From: Tritrichomonas foetus
Lineage: Eukaryota; Parabasalia; Tritrichomonadida; Tritrichomonadidae
NCBI GenBank assembly: GCA_001839685.1
Contig: MLAK01000582.1
Coordinates: 39,353-103,352, forward strand
Direction of reading: 5' to 3'
DNA: 64,000 bases
Shown here: positions 29,008 through 39,320 of the stretch, piece by piece
Position numbering within the stretch: the stretch's first letter is position 1
Layout: the number at the start of each line of letters is the position of its first letter
Notes under the pieces: generated by a model
The model's database searches: none
The model's input: the letters and a program-made list of their open reading frames with translations, nothing else
What the model was told of the DNA's origin: nothing
Made by a program: the position numbers and the translations under genes

Positions 29008-30138
29008 ATGAATGAAAACAAAATTACTTCTCAGTTTGCGCTTTGTCCATATCTTTGCCCTGAACCAAGGGAGCTACAGCCAGACCTTGATTTTAAAATC
29101 GAAGACACTTACAAAACTCTGATTACAACAACCCCGGCAAAAGAAGATCAATCCAGGCGATTTAGAGACAAATTATTTCATGAATTAGAAACAAATTTAT
29201 CTAAAATTTACAATTTCCAAGATAAAATTTGTACAAATTTCGAAAATGATCAATATAATATTCATGGCGGTTCTCTTCCAATTTTCCTTCAAAAATTGTG
29301 TGACCCTTCTGTTGCGATTTCTACTATTCTTCCTGTGCCACAAATGGAAAATATAGATTTTTCTGAACTATTTGAGCATATTATTGTTGTGAGAATTCCA
29401 CCTGATAGAGCTTCCTGGGTGGTTCATCATTTCATGTTTCAATGTAAATTCACAAAATCACAAACCACAGATTTTATTAAATCGTATGAGCCTATTCCTA
29501 CCAATTTAAACGATTATTTTGTGAAATTAATTTATTCACTTTATTCGAAAAATTTAGTTCATAGAAATTCTATACTCGAATGGCTTATTGAAAAATTCCA
29601 CCCAGCACATATGTCACCATTTCGAACAGAAATATTTAATTCTTACAGACATTTATTAATGGTGTTGAATTCACCTTTAATGGTTGGTTATTTTGAAATG
29701 TTAAATTCCGAGCTTTTATTTAAACCATCTCAAATTGTTCATCTTTTGATCACAATAGAATACTATTTGCCAGAATCAAAAGAGAGGTTAGAAAATGTTA
29801 TTTTTCGTTTTGCAAATAATCAAATTCTTTCACGGGCAGGATCCATTTTAAAAGTGATTAAAAATGATTTCATTTCATTTTATTCAAATGTTCATCGAAT
29901 AATTAGTTTGAATTTTCCATATTTTGACATTCCCTCTCTTTTATCTGAATTTCAACAACTGATTTATTTCAGTACTAATAATGAACAAACTTCTGAAATG
30001 ATCGAATTATTTTCACTTGTTATTGATTTTCCAAATGAACATGAATCAATTGCAGCAGTTTTGGTTGAATTCATCAAACAATTCCGAATTAAATTTCCTT
30101 TAGAAAAATTCGTCCATTTTTTATTTTCTCTAAAATGA
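29008..30138 (+). CDS. Mediator subunit 12-like, N-terminal part
   Basis: A 376-residue frame resembling the N-terminus of Med12/Srb8, the kinase-module subunit of Mediator. The start has a Pro/Glu-rich segment (CPYLCPEPRELQPD). It is followed by LPIFLQKLCDP, FSELFEHIIVVRIPPDRASW, matching the Med12 block ending in VP-x-x-RA-x-W, and LYSKNLVHRNSILEWLIEKF, matching the Med12 segment before the LEWL motif. The frame stops at 30136 (TGA) after LFSLK. The next frame, 10 bases further on, continues in helical sequence of the same style, so this is probably the first part of a broken gene or of two separate genes. The in-frame TTG at 28981 is rejected as start. Identification is by motif pattern only. 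Confidence 0.55.
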   Translation: MNENKITSQFALCPYLCPEPRELQPDLDFKIEDTYKTLITTTPAKEDQSRRFRDKLFHELETNLSKIYNFQDKICTNFENDQYNIHGGSLPIFLQKLCDPSVAISTILPVPQMENIDFSELFEHIIVVRIPPDRASWVVHHFMFQCKFTKSQTTDFIKSYEPIPTNLNDYFVKLIYSLYSKNLVHRNSILEWLIEKFHPAHMSPFRTEIFNSYRHLLMVLNSPLMVGYFEMLNSELLFKPSQIVHLLITIEYYLPESKERLENVIFRFANNQILSRAGSILKVIKNDFISFYSNVHRIISLNFPYFDIPSLLSEFQQLIYFSTNNEQTSEMIELFSLVIDFPNEHESIAAVLVEFIKQFRIKFPLEKFVHFLFSLK

Positions 30139-30304
30139 ACAAATATAATACAATAAAATAACATCTCCAAATTCTCAGCATGAAATCAATTCCAACAATA
30201 ATATCAAACAAATTTATCATCAAAATAACCAAAACAGCAAAAATTATGATAAAATTTATAAAAATATTGATAGAAATTGTGAAAATGGAGCAATAAATGG
30301 TTTC

Positions 30305-32590
30305 ATGATGAATTATGATAAGCTGAAAGAATATACTATCTTTTTTTACGAATTGCAAAGTCACGGAATTATTGTTTATGATGACTTTTTCAGATTAGTG
30401 ACACATTTTGGACTTCGAGATCCGGAAACAATGACTCAATTGTTGTTGATCTTACCACCAAATAATTATACACAGATTATTCGAAAAAAAATCCAAATGA
30501 TTTTTTTGAAGTCGAAAGAAGCAAATGAAAAAGAAGAACTATTTAAAAAATACTGTCAAGATATTGAAAACTACTATGAAGAAGCAATTCACACCCTTCC
30601 ACCTTATTTTTTATATCAAATTGGATATTTAATCTTGAATAATAAAGAATTCACTTTTTATCAAAAATCAAAAATGCTTTCACAAATGAATTTGCTACAT
30701 ATGATCATTCCATTATTTAAAACGGAAGAAAAGCCAATATTTACTGTTTTGTCTGTGCTTCAAATGAGGCATTTAATTCCTTTATTATATTCTTATAATT
30801 GTATAAATAAATTTTTAGAACTTGTAATTAATGATTCTACTTCAAGATATGTAGAAATTTGTTTCCTTATGAATCAATTTAAAAAACCTTCATCTTACTT
30901 TAAAAAATATGAAGAAAAAATTATAGAAATTAGAGATAAAGTTAAATTAGATGTTTCTATTAAAACTGTTTCCGAATTATTTACAGAATTCTCATATTTA
31001 TGTAATGTTCATATTCTGAATGATTTTTATAATGTCAGAACTGTTTCAGATTTGCAAAAATCGCTTCATTGCTTCTTATCGAACCTGCTTACTTTCAATT
31101 TATTGAATGTTGATTATTTATGGAAATTTTATCTTGCGTTTATTGAATCTTTATGCGTTTTACCACAATCTTGGAAATTTTTCATAGAAGTTCTTTTCTA
31201 TGTTTTGTTGTTTGATTATATTGAAATCACTGAAAAGATCAAAAATGTAATCTATGAGTTTATTTATCGTGTTATTAGCAAACGAATAATTAATGGTTGT
31301 GAATATTTAAACTCAATATATGATATTTTCGTTTCAGTTCGTATTGATATTGATAATTGTGAAAATGCAAATTTCTTATTTGATATACTTCGAGATATTG
31401 TCCAAGAGCATAGCTATTTATTCACTTTAACTAATTTACTCTCAGATTCAGTAGCTAATTGGTTAACTGTTTCACATCAATATATCCGAGATATTATTTC
31501 ACCGCTCTCTAACCGCCCAGTTATTATCACTGAATCTGTAAAACATAATTTGCTTGGTCCTCCCTCCAATTTTAGTGCTCTGGTATTTTTATTAGTTCCA
31601 AAAGAATTAATGGTGCCAAATATGAAAGATGTTTTTACTTATTATCGCATGAATATTACCAATCAAACAATGATCTTATGGACCATTTTCCTTCGAAGTC
31701 GACCTTTATATATTTTTGAATCCGTTCACGAAAAACGAATTGTATATTATGTTGATGGAATTAAATACCCAGAAGGCGTCGAAGTTGATGTTAAAAGAGA
31801 TATAATTAAACCAAATCATGTCTTACCTGAATATCCAGATGATTATCGAACGAAAATATCGGTTGCCTTTTATAAACTTACAAATATTCCTGAAAACAGT
31901 GATCCTACTAAAATGAATATTTACTTAGAAGCATGGAGAATCCTATGTGAAAACCAAAAAATCGCATTATTAAGCGAACAGCATTTAATCAAAGATTTAG
32001 GAAAACCCGATTTTTCGTATTCTCCAGCTAGTTTCAATTCATTAAGGCAAATGTTTTCACACCTTAATGAAGTTAAATATGAAGAAGTGTGTAAAATATT
32101 GTTTTCTGCAAATGTTGACATTCGATTTGAAAGTGAACTCGCTGATTCACAGCTCAAATTTATTGCTTCTTTCTTTTTAATGTATTTTGCTAAATTTGGA
32201 GCAAGTAGTTCATCTTCGAACTTCATAATTGCTTCTGAAAAGTTATTGAAATGGCTTCCTGAAATGTATGAAGGACAACTGAAGAGTACACAATTTGTTC
32301 TTGACTGCTTTAATTTTTTTACAGCAGCTACAGCAAATAGAGATAACGCATTTCAGGAAAGAGTCAGAAAATCAACAAAAGAAAGTATCAAAAAAATTAA
32401 AGGGAAACTCAGAAATATTCTTTTATTAAATAATCCACCACAAAAATATATCAGTAAAACAGAACCACTTTATTTGAACCAAGAACCGCCAATCAGTACT
32501 GGTGACTTATCAAGCATGAACACATCGAACTCAAACCTCAATGACATATTCCCTCTCGATGATGATGATGACACACTTTGGATGTGTTGA
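30305..32590 (+). CDS. Mediator subunit 12-like, C-terminal part
   Basis: A 761-residue frame beginning at ATG 30305. The same frame is open without a stop from 30149, through an Asn/Gln-rich stretch that could be a coding linker. It is all-helical, with YTIFFYELQSHGIIVYDDFF resembling the Med12 segment that follows the LCEWAV region. The middle resembles long HEAT-like helices and the end is acidic (DIFPLDDDDDTLW). It lies in frame 2 relative to the upstream part (frame 1). Joining the two needs at least one stop removed and a frame change, because both frames are closed between 30136 and 30148. It could also be a separate gene, but no clear Inr is found before 30305. Confidence 0.5.
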   Translation: MMNYDKLKEYTIFFYELQSHGIIVYDDFFRLVTHFGLRDPETMTQLLLILPPNNYTQIIRKKIQMIFLKSKEANEKEELFKKYCQDIENYYEEAIHTLPPYFLYQIGYLILNNKEFTFYQKSKMLSQMNLLHMIIPLFKTEEKPIFTVLSVLQMRHLIPLLYSYNCINKFLELVINDSTSRYVEICFLMNQFKKPSSYFKKYEEKIIEIRDKVKLDVSIKTVSELFTEFSYLCNVHILNDFYNVRTVSDLQKSLHCFLSNLLTFNLLNVDYLWKFYLAFIESLCVLPQSWKFFIEVLFYVLLFDYIEITEKIKNVIYEFIYRVISKRIINGCEYLNSIYDIFVSVRIDIDNCENANFLFDILRDIVQEHSYLFTLTNLLSDSVANWLTVSHQYIRDIISPLSNRPVIITESVKHNLLGPPSNFSALVFLLVPKELMVPNMKDVFTYYRMNITNQTMILWTIFLRSRPLYIFESVHEKRIVYYVDGIKYPEGVEVDVKRDIIKPNHVLPEYPDDYRTKISVAFYKLTNIPENSDPTKMNIYLEAWRILCENQKIALLSEQHLIKDLGKPDFSYSPASFNSLRQMFSHLNEVKYEEVCKILFSANVDIRFESELADSQLKFIASFFLMYFAKFGASSSSSNFIIASEKLLKWLPEMYEGQLKSTQFVLDCFNFFTAATANRDNAFQERVRKSTKESIKKIKGKLRNILLLNNPPQKYISKTEPLYLNQEPPISTGDLSSMNTSNSNLNDIFPLDDDDDTLWMC

Positions 32591-32641
32591 ATATATATGA
32601 ACATAGTATGAATATATATGAATATAGTATGAATATAGTAT
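32589..32641. repeat. 21-bp short tandem repeat
   Basis: Two and a half units close to GAATATATATGAACATAGTAT directly at the stop codon of the Med12-like frame. It is AT-rich with no sign of coding use. Confidence 0.6.
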
Positions 32642-32952
32642 TAATAATATGGATATAATATTACTATATAATTGTTTTGTATGATTTTGTTATAGATAAA
32701 TATAATATTATGATTATTTTTCCCACTATTATTTTTATTTATGAAGCCAGTTAAATATTTCTTTAGAAGTTAATTATAAGCATAAATATGAGATTTTAAA
32801 ATTTGCAATTTAGGAATACTCCTATTTTTTGGAATGATTTAGGCGATATTGAAAAAGTTGTGTTTATTCCGAGTTAGGTCAATATATTATCGTAAAAATA
32901 ATCGTTTGATTCAATTTTTTCAATGTTGTAAAACAATTTAAATGAAACTTTG
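32642..32952. other. Intergenic, promoter of the membrane protein gene
   Basis: AT-rich stretch without a coding frame. AGGTCAA at 32876-32882 lies about 70 bases upstream of the ATG at 32953. No Inr with the full consensus is seen. Confidence 0.45.
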
Positions 32953-35900
32953 ATGTCGAAAGAGATTTTTTGTTCTCTCTTTCCACTTTTTACAGATATT
33001 CGACTGAAAATCAAACCAAATGATGCCTTGATGTGGTTTCTTTCAATTTTACTTTTGATTCAAAACACATTAGCAGTTTTTTTCTCAGATAAACCAACAA
33101 TTCTTGTAAATTTGAATGTTCGCAAAGATCCAGGCGTTCATGCACTACTAGCATTTCTTTTTATTCCTTGGTATAATTCTACTGAATTTGTTCTTTTTGA
33201 TGTTTCGATATTATTATTTTTACAAATTTCTTTATTTATTTTCATTTGGACTGCTGTTTACAAGAAACGGTTTGGTTTTTATGTTTCCATTGTTCATTTA
33301 TTAATTATTTATCATTTAACTCTATTTTTATCTTATGGAATGTCTGTTCCACTTTATTTTCGATTTTCACACTCAATAGCTTGTATAATACGAGACAAAA
33401 ATATTATTTCTATTTTTTCTTTTGTCCTTGTTATTTTATCTTTAATTTTACACTTTATTGTGATTTATTTGAAATCTGTTTTCTTAGATCAATTTGACTT
33501 TATTCCTGAATCAACTTTCTCTTTATATGAAGGTAAAAGTTCTCCATTTTTTCGTGTTATTCATTCTGTTTCACTGTGTTCATGTTTCATGATACCTTTA
33601 ATTAGTAATTTAACAGTTCAACAAGGTGTTGCTTTTTTAACTCTAGCAATTAGCCTTATTGGGTTTTATTTTCGAGTTCTTCCATGTCCGCATTATTCAA
33701 TTGTCGGACAATTCATGGACACTTCATTTTTATTCTTTACTGCACCAATTCTAATTACTCGCTCTTTTTTACAATGTTTTGAAAATTATTTCATTTTAAT
33801 TTTTATTTTTCTGAACATTATTTGTTATTTGGTACTTTTTATCATGCGAAAACAAGTTGCAAAGAAATCAATCGAAATGTTTAAAATTTTTGCCAATTTC
33901 CCGGTCAATAATTCGGCCTTTAGCTCAAGGACTGGAATTTCTCCTCATAATTATGTAACAGTTATTCGAGTTTATGCATTGAATATTGCGGATCCTGTTG
34001 TTTTTGAACGATTTAGAAAAATGCAGCAACTTTTTGATCTTCGCGCGTCAATTCAAATTGAAATTATTAGATTTCTAGGTCTATTTCCATCAAAAAGAGC
34101 ACAAATGTTAGATGAGATACAAAATATTTCTTCTAAAAGCGTATACAATCGATTTATGTTACATTTATTTTCTGATAAATTGAGTGCATTAACAATGCAA
34201 TCTACAGATGCTGATCGATCTTCCGCTTTAGATTTATATTCTGCTTTAGCTTCGCGAATATGTAAATATTGGAGATGTCGCTCAAGAAATAAAAAATTTA
34301 AAGCTTTTCATTATGGATTATTATCTACAACTTTAAGAATAGAATTGAAACATGAATTAAAAGCATTAATTGCTAAATTTCCATTTGATCCCAAAGTTCG
34401 AAATCTTTATTTCAATTTTTTAGTGATTTCAAACGGTGACCCTGAAGAAATAAAAAACCAAAAAAATATTTTGAGAGAATTAACGAATAAAACTATTGGA
34501 ATAACTGATCCACTTTTGCATAATGTTGCTGGTTATAATCCTCGTATTTTAAGATATTTGACAAAAAGTGAAAAAGAAACATGTAGCTGTATCACAACTA
34601 TTCGAATTAAGCCAACATTTGGAAAACAAGTTGAAGAGAATGAAATTTCTCAATTTCTTATCAAACCGCAACGTACTTGTGTGTTTTCAACTTTATTTAC
34701 TTCTATTTTCATAGCTTTATTATTAATTGTTTTTATTTCTTTATTAATCGAACATGAATATCGTTCTTCTATAATTTCTGATCAAACTTTTGATGTTAAT
34801 AATCAAACAATTGATCGATTTTATATAAGTTCTGCTACATTTATTATAGCTTTTACAAATTTAGGAAAAATGATTAATACCAGTGAAATTATTCCTTTGG
34901 AAACTGATGAAGAATGTTTTAATTTCTTTTTGGAACTTGAAAAAAATGAACGATCTTTTTATCACAAAAATCCAAAATTATTTGACTTTGCAGCTTATGC
35001 AACTTCTTCGTTAATTGAAATGTATCTTAAATATCGAAATTATAGTTTATGTGAAGCAGCGAATTATTTAAATGAAAATCCAGCATTAGATACCATAGTT
35101 TCATTTGAAAGCGCAGTTGAATCCATTTCACAAACTAGAAATCAAATTCAACTTGAATTAAGAAATTTCACAAAAATGGATCGTTTCATTTTATTAATTA
35201 TTTTATTTTGGGTTGGTTTTGTTTTGATTACTTTTCTTTATTTTTTTGGTTTCTTTATTTTTCTGAATCACAAAATGAAAAAATATAAAAAATACTTCAA
35301 TTTTCTTGGTTCTGAAAGTCGAAAAGATTTAATTGAAGAAGGCCGAGCTGAAGATTCATGGGAATTACTCAAAGATGAAAATTCACGATCACCCGAATTT
35401 GAAGAAGTTTCAATGCGATCGAAAAATGTTTATTTTGGATTAAAGCCTTTAATTTTTCATTTTCTTGTTCCTTGGATCATCAGTATTTTAATTTTGCTTG
35501 TCATAACAATTCCACATTTTTTACGAGTGAACCTTCAATCAGAAACTCATAAAAGTTTTGATCTGACTTATTATTTAGTCAAAGATGTCATCCATTTATT
35601 AATTAATATACTAACATCAATACTTGGAACACCAATTGATCGAGATGAATCCTCCCTTCTTGCAAATAAAATCAAAAATTCAACACATGCGATTTCTTCT
35701 TATTTTACTGAACATTTATATGTAACAAATGATAAAAAATCTATATCAGCATATATGCTTATTGAGAAATATCTTTCTGGCCAATCTGAACCATTGTCTG
35801 AAACTTATTTAGAAGACGTTTTTGTTCCAAATCTTTTTGATTTCGCTCGTTATTCTGTCATAACTGTTTTTGTTCAAGAAGCTAACACAAGAGAAGTTTT

Positions 35901-36975
35901 TCATATTGAAGCAGTGATTTCCTTTTGCATTGTAATTTTCGCAGTTGTTGTAATTTATATCATTTCTGGTTATCATCATTTCAGAACAATCAATAACTCA
36001 ATTTCAAAATTATTCATTTTTCCGACAAGATATATTGATGAAAAAGACAATAAAGGAGATCGAAAAGAATCACCAATTCCTGATAATTTGCTAGTAATTA
36101 CAATTATTACTGATACTAAAAAAATTTATTCAGTTTCTGAAAATTCCATTCATATTATTAACAAAAATTCATCATCTTTAATAAATACAAACTTTTTTGA
36201 TTTATTTTCTAATTCACCTGACAATGATCCAAACTTTTTAATCTTGAAATCAACAGATAAAAAGAAAAGTCGTGTTTTTAAAGTAAATATAATCGAAAAA
36301 GGTCAAGTTACTCATTATTTATTACTTGATGATTCATCCAAAGTATTATCCAGTTCACCAAACACTTCACTTTCAACACAGCTTTCCAATTTTATGACAC
36401 AATTCTTCGCTGATCAATTTTCTCAAGAAAATGTGAAAACTGTAATGTTAAATAACACTTATTTTATCTTTTTATTAATTAAAATGAGTGAAATTGATAT
36501 TAATACTGTTGAGTCGGTCTATAATAATCTCTTTTCACAACTAACTAAATCTTTTTCGAATGTTCATTGTATCAAAGTTGATGGATCTTTGATAGAATTA
36601 GCTATTTCTAATTCTTCATCGATATTGAATGTTTTATTTCTTCTTCGAGATTTAGTGAATAATCCAAAACTTGTTGTTGGGATCCAAGCTGTTTTCATTG
36701 ATCATTTTGATGAAATTCGCTTCACATTAAATACAGTTGACGAACCTTGTGTTGAATGTGAAAATGAAGATGTTGTGAAAGATGAAAATGTAGTTTATCA
36801 ATTAAAACAAAATCACATTGTTTTTCATTCTTCCCTTCTTCAAATGCTTCCTGAACCACTAAAAAATGGAACAACACAAAAAATACCAACAGATTTTTGC
36901 GGACAAAACACTATGGAAGTAGTGCTATATACAATTAGTGATTATTTGTATCTAATTTCTAAGGCTTTTCACTGA
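32953..36975 (+). CDS. Multi-pass membrane protein with degenerate PAS/cyclase-like region
   Basis: A 1,340-residue membrane protein. Residues 25-310 hold about nine hydrophobic segments. A cytosolic helical region (about 320-570) is followed by more membrane segments near 576-600, 742-773, 838-858 and 984-1010, with large soluble loops between. Residues 1041-1130 look like a worn PAS domain (NLLVITIITDTKKIYSVS), and 1146-1316 occupy the place of the class III cyclase domain but lack any recognisable metal or nucleotide motif. The layout matches the membrane protein at 44746-49188 and the receptor-like cyclase family that is expanded in trichomonads, so it is probably a signalling or scaffold pseudoenzyme. 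The ATG at 32953 is used rather than the TTG at 32950. Confidence 0.7.
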   Translation: MSKEIFCSLFPLFTDIRLKIKPNDALMWFLSILLLIQNTLAVFFSDKPTILVNLNVRKDPGVHALLAFLFIPWYNSTEFVLFDVSILLFLQISLFIFIWTAVYKKRFGFYVSIVHLLIIYHLTLFLSYGMSVPLYFRFSHSIACIIRDKNIISIFSFVLVILSLILHFIVIYLKSVFLDQFDFIPESTFSLYEGKSSPFFRVIHSVSLCSCFMIPLISNLTVQQGVAFLTLAISLIGFYFRVLPCPHYSIVGQFMDTSFLFFTAPILITRSFLQCFENYFILIFIFLNIICYLVLFIMRKQVAKKSIEMFKIFANFPVNNSAFSSRTGISPHNYVTVIRVYALNIADPVVFERFRKMQQLFDLRASIQIEIIRFLGLFPSKRAQMLDEIQNISSKSVYNRFMLHLFSDKLSALTMQSTDADRSSALDLYSALASRICKYWRCRSRNKKFKAFHYGLLSTTLRIELKHELKALIAKFPFDPKVRNLYFNFLVISNGDPEEIKNQKNILRELTNKTIGITDPLLHNVAGYNPRILRYLTKSEKETCSCITTIRIKPTFGKQVEENEISQFLIKPQRTCVFSTLFTSIFIALLLIVFISLLIEHEYRSSIISDQTFDVNNQTIDRFYISSATFIIAFTNLGKMINTSEIIPLETDEECFNFFLELEKNERSFYHKNPKLFDFAAYATSSLIEMYLKYRNYSLCEAANYLNENPALDTIVSFESAVESISQTRNQIQLELRNFTKMDRFILLIILFWVGFVLITFLYFFGFFIFLNHKMKKYKKYFNFLGSESRKDLIEEGRAEDSWELLKDENSRSPEFEEVSMRSKNVYFGLKPLIFHFLVPWIISILILLVITIPHFLRVNLQSETHKSFDLTYYLVKDVIHLLINILTSILGTPIDRDESSLLANKIKNSTHAISSYFTEHLYVTNDKKSISAYMLIEKYLSGQSEPLSETYLEDVFVPNLFDFARYSVITVFVQEANTREVFHIEAVISFCIVIFAVVVIYIISGYHHFRTINNSISKLFIFPTRYIDEKDNKGDRKESPIPDNLLVITIITDTKKIYSVSENSIHIINKNSSSLINTNFFDLFSNSPDNDPNFLILKSTDKKKSRVFKVNIIEKGQVTHYLLLDDSSKVLSSSPNTSLSTQLSNFMTQFFADQFSQENVKTVMLNNTYFIFLLIKMSEIDINTVESVYNNLFSQLTKSFSNVHCIKVDGSLIELAISNSSSILNVLFLLRDLVNNPKLVVGIQAVFIDHFDEIRFTLNTVDEPCVECENEDVVKDENVVYQLKQNHIVFHSSLLQMLPEPLKNGTTQKIPTDFCGQNTMEVVLYTISDYLYLISKAFH

Positions 36976-37508
36976 TTGTTAATAATTTTGTAATATTTAT
37001 ATTAATAAACTGTTTTGTATTTTCTATTGTTTGTTTTTGTTTCTGACATATAACTTCAATTCAACAGGTAATTTTCGAATAAGTAGTTTTCACCCATAAA
37101 TGTATCATTTTTTGATGAAACATAAATTTCATTTATCACCTCTTTTTTGGATCAAACCAGTCTGAAAAACATTTTTTATGACAAAACATCATATTGGCTT
37201 AAATATCATCTAATCAACCCGCTGTATAAACTCCATTTTTTACCATTTATTTCCCTCATCAACGCTATGATAAACCTTTCTTTAATAAAAGACTTGAAAA
37301 AAATGATGCTTTCAAAATGGCATTCATTGGAAACTATATTAAGCTATCAACACCAAAAGCCTCGTCACAACAGATTCATAACTTCTAAAAAAAGGAAATG
37401 GAAAACAATGAAAATATAAAAAGGAATGTGGAAAAAAAGGAAAGTAGACAAATAAAAAAAAAAAAATAAAAAGGTTCAACAATAAATTCTTTATTCACGG
37501 AATCGCAT
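36976..37508. other. Intergenic, 3' ends of two convergent genes
   Basis: About 530 bases between convergent genes. A frame of 90 codons from a TTG at 37147 is Lys- and Leu-rich without any recognisable domain and is not accepted. A poly-A run lies near 37457-37468. Confidence 0.5.
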
Positions 37509-38408
37509 TTACTGCTTGAACACCTCTGAGTGGAATGCGCAAGCTGATGCTCCGACAAGTCCAGCGTCCTTGTTGTAGTATGGACGGCGGATGACTGGTG
37601 GCTCGATGTATCCATTGATGATCTTCTTCAGGTGCTCGTTTGCAAGGTCGTAAAGGTATCCGCGGTTGTCGCCAGTCATAATTCCACCGCCGACGACCAG
37701 AACGTCAATTGCGTAAGCGTAAGCAGCAGCAGCAGCAGTCTCAGCCACGTAGTACGCGAAGAGATCCCAAATTGGGTCATCGACTGGAACATCAACAAGT
37801 TCCTCGTGCGAGATATTTAATCTCTTTGCGAGGGCTCCTGTTGCAATCAGACCTTCAATGCAAGGTCCGTGGAATGGGCAGGTTCCTTCGAAGTGGTCGT
37901 CCTTGCGCGGGGCGATCAATGTATGACCAAATTCTGGATGGAGCCTTCCGTGAACCATGCGATCGTCAAGGAATGCACCGAGTCCGACACCAGTTCCGAT
38001 TGTAAGGTAGGCGACTGATGAAATGCTTGGATCTTCTTTATGTAAGGCCAAATATTCGGAATAGGCCGGAGCGTTCACGTCTGTCTCGAAAATGATTGGG
38101 ATATCGTTACCGAAGTACTTGCGAAGTTCAGAAATGAATGGAAATTGTCTCCAGTTTGGCTTTGGAGTATTTGCAATTTTTCCGTTTTTGATGTCGATTG
38201 GGCCAAAGGAAGCAATACCAATGGCCTCGAATGGGATATTTGGTTCCTTCAAAGCTTCAGCGATCTCCTTGACGGCCTCGGCGGCATCTCTCGGTGGAGC
38301 TGTGTTGATTCCCTTCTTCTTGTAGAGGAAATTTCCTAACTCATTTGTGATGGCGACAGAGGCAGAGGTTCCTCCGAGTTCGATTGCAGCGACAGTTTTT
38401 CCTGACAT
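37509..38408 (-). CDS. ROK-family fructokinase
   Basis: A 299-residue sugar kinase most like bacterial ScrK-type fructokinases, which phosphorylate fructose with ATP. The phosphate-binding start is AAIELGGTSASVAI. The likely catalytic Asp110 lies in FETDVNAPAYSE, and GTGVGLG follows near 138. The ROK zinc site reads His157 (HPEFGH), then Cys177, His180 and Cys183 in CPFHGPC, the fructokinase version rather than the CxCGxxGC of other ROK proteins. A second glycine motif (VVGGGIM) is near 240. The DNA is clearly more GC-rich than its surroundings. The gene is probably of bacterial origin by old transfer (inference). The start is the first ATG, with an Inr upstream. Confidence 0.85.
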   Translation of the reverse strand: MSGKTVAAIELGGTSASVAITNELGNFLYKKKGINTAPPRDAAEAVKEIAEALKEPNIPFEAIGIASFGPIDIKNGKIANTPKPNWRQFPFISELRKYFGNDIPIIFETDVNAPAYSEYLALHKEDPSISSVAYLTIGTGVGLGAFLDDRMVHGRLHPEFGHTLIAPRKDDHFEGTCPFHGPCIEGLIATGALAKRLNISHEELVDVPVDDPIWDLFAYYVAETAAAAAYAYAIDVLVVGGGIMTGDNRGYLYDLANEHLKKIINGYIEPPVIRRPYYNKDAGLVGASACAFHSEVFKQ

Positions 38409-38423
38409 TCACCCAAGCCAAAT

Positions 38424-38431
38424 AAAAATGA
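38424..38431 (-). promoter_or_regulatory. Initiator (Inr) of the fructokinase gene
   Basis: TCATTTTT read on the minus strand, 16 bases upstream of the ATG at 38408, matches the Inr consensus. Confidence 0.65.
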
Positions 38432-39292
38432 AGTCCTTCTTTTGGTTGTTTTCAAATATTTTGAATATTGTTTTTGGAGTGCGACTTTTTGTGAAGATAT
38501 TCATTTTTGGAGAAAATATTCGATTTTGTGTTTCTTTCATTTCTTCATTATTCACATACTAAATAACTAATAAGAGATATCAAATGTTCTTTGGAAATAC
38601 AGCTTGGAATTTCCAATAGAAAATATTCAATTTGTCACAGTTTGAGTATATATCGTTTTCTATAAAAAAATGGTAATATCTTTGATTTTTTGAATTTTTA
38701 TATCTTCTTTTGGGAATATATACCATAGTATGTATTTTCTTGAGTTCATACAAAAGTATATTCCCTTTTAACTGGATTTAGTAACCCAAATCAAGATAAA
38801 TTTTTGTACAAATATTCATCGGACACTTGGAAGATCAGATTCCTTTGAAATAATTTTCTTTGAATTTTTTGGGAAAACTCTATAATCTCATCAAAAAGTT
38901 ACATCTGAAAAATTATTTTGAAATTTAAATGTACTCATTGAAAAAGTTTTTCTCATTTTAACAAAAAGTTGATTCGTTTATCAAAAAGTCAAACTCATAT
39001 TTTTACATCAATCATTTAGATGTTGATTCATTATAATTATCGACTTTATCTTTGAAAAAAGGCATATCTATATGGTTTATGCAATGATAAATCGGATTCG
39101 AAGCAAAAAAAGACATGAAAATCATGTAAATAGGATTAGAAGCCACAATTCTCTTCCAAAATCGTTTATGTGAATTATTTGAATACAAGTTATTCTAGAT
39201 TCCATTTTTCACTTTCACTGTTAATCTAAAGATTGCTATTTATGTGATTTATTGGAGAAACGATAAAAATTACCATTTCATATCACAAGTCC

Positions 39293-39302
39293 TCATTTTT
39301 TG
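39293..39302 (+). promoter_or_regulatory. Initiator (Inr) of the 64-residue protein gene
   Basis: TCATTTTTTG lies 18 bases upstream of the ATG at 39321 and matches the Inr consensus. Confidence 0.55.
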
Positions 39303-39320
39303 AGGAAAGTCAGTTTTTTA

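Larger units (their letters stand above)
38409..39320. other. Intergenic
   Basis: About 0.9 kb of AT-rich DNA holding the fructokinase promoter on the left and the Inr of a small plus-strand gene at the right. No other gene, RNA or repeat is recognised. Confidence 0.5.

Noticed and set aside
37147..37419. Plus-strand frame of 90 codons starting with TTG
   Set aside because: No ATG near its start, no domain, located between convergent 3' ends.
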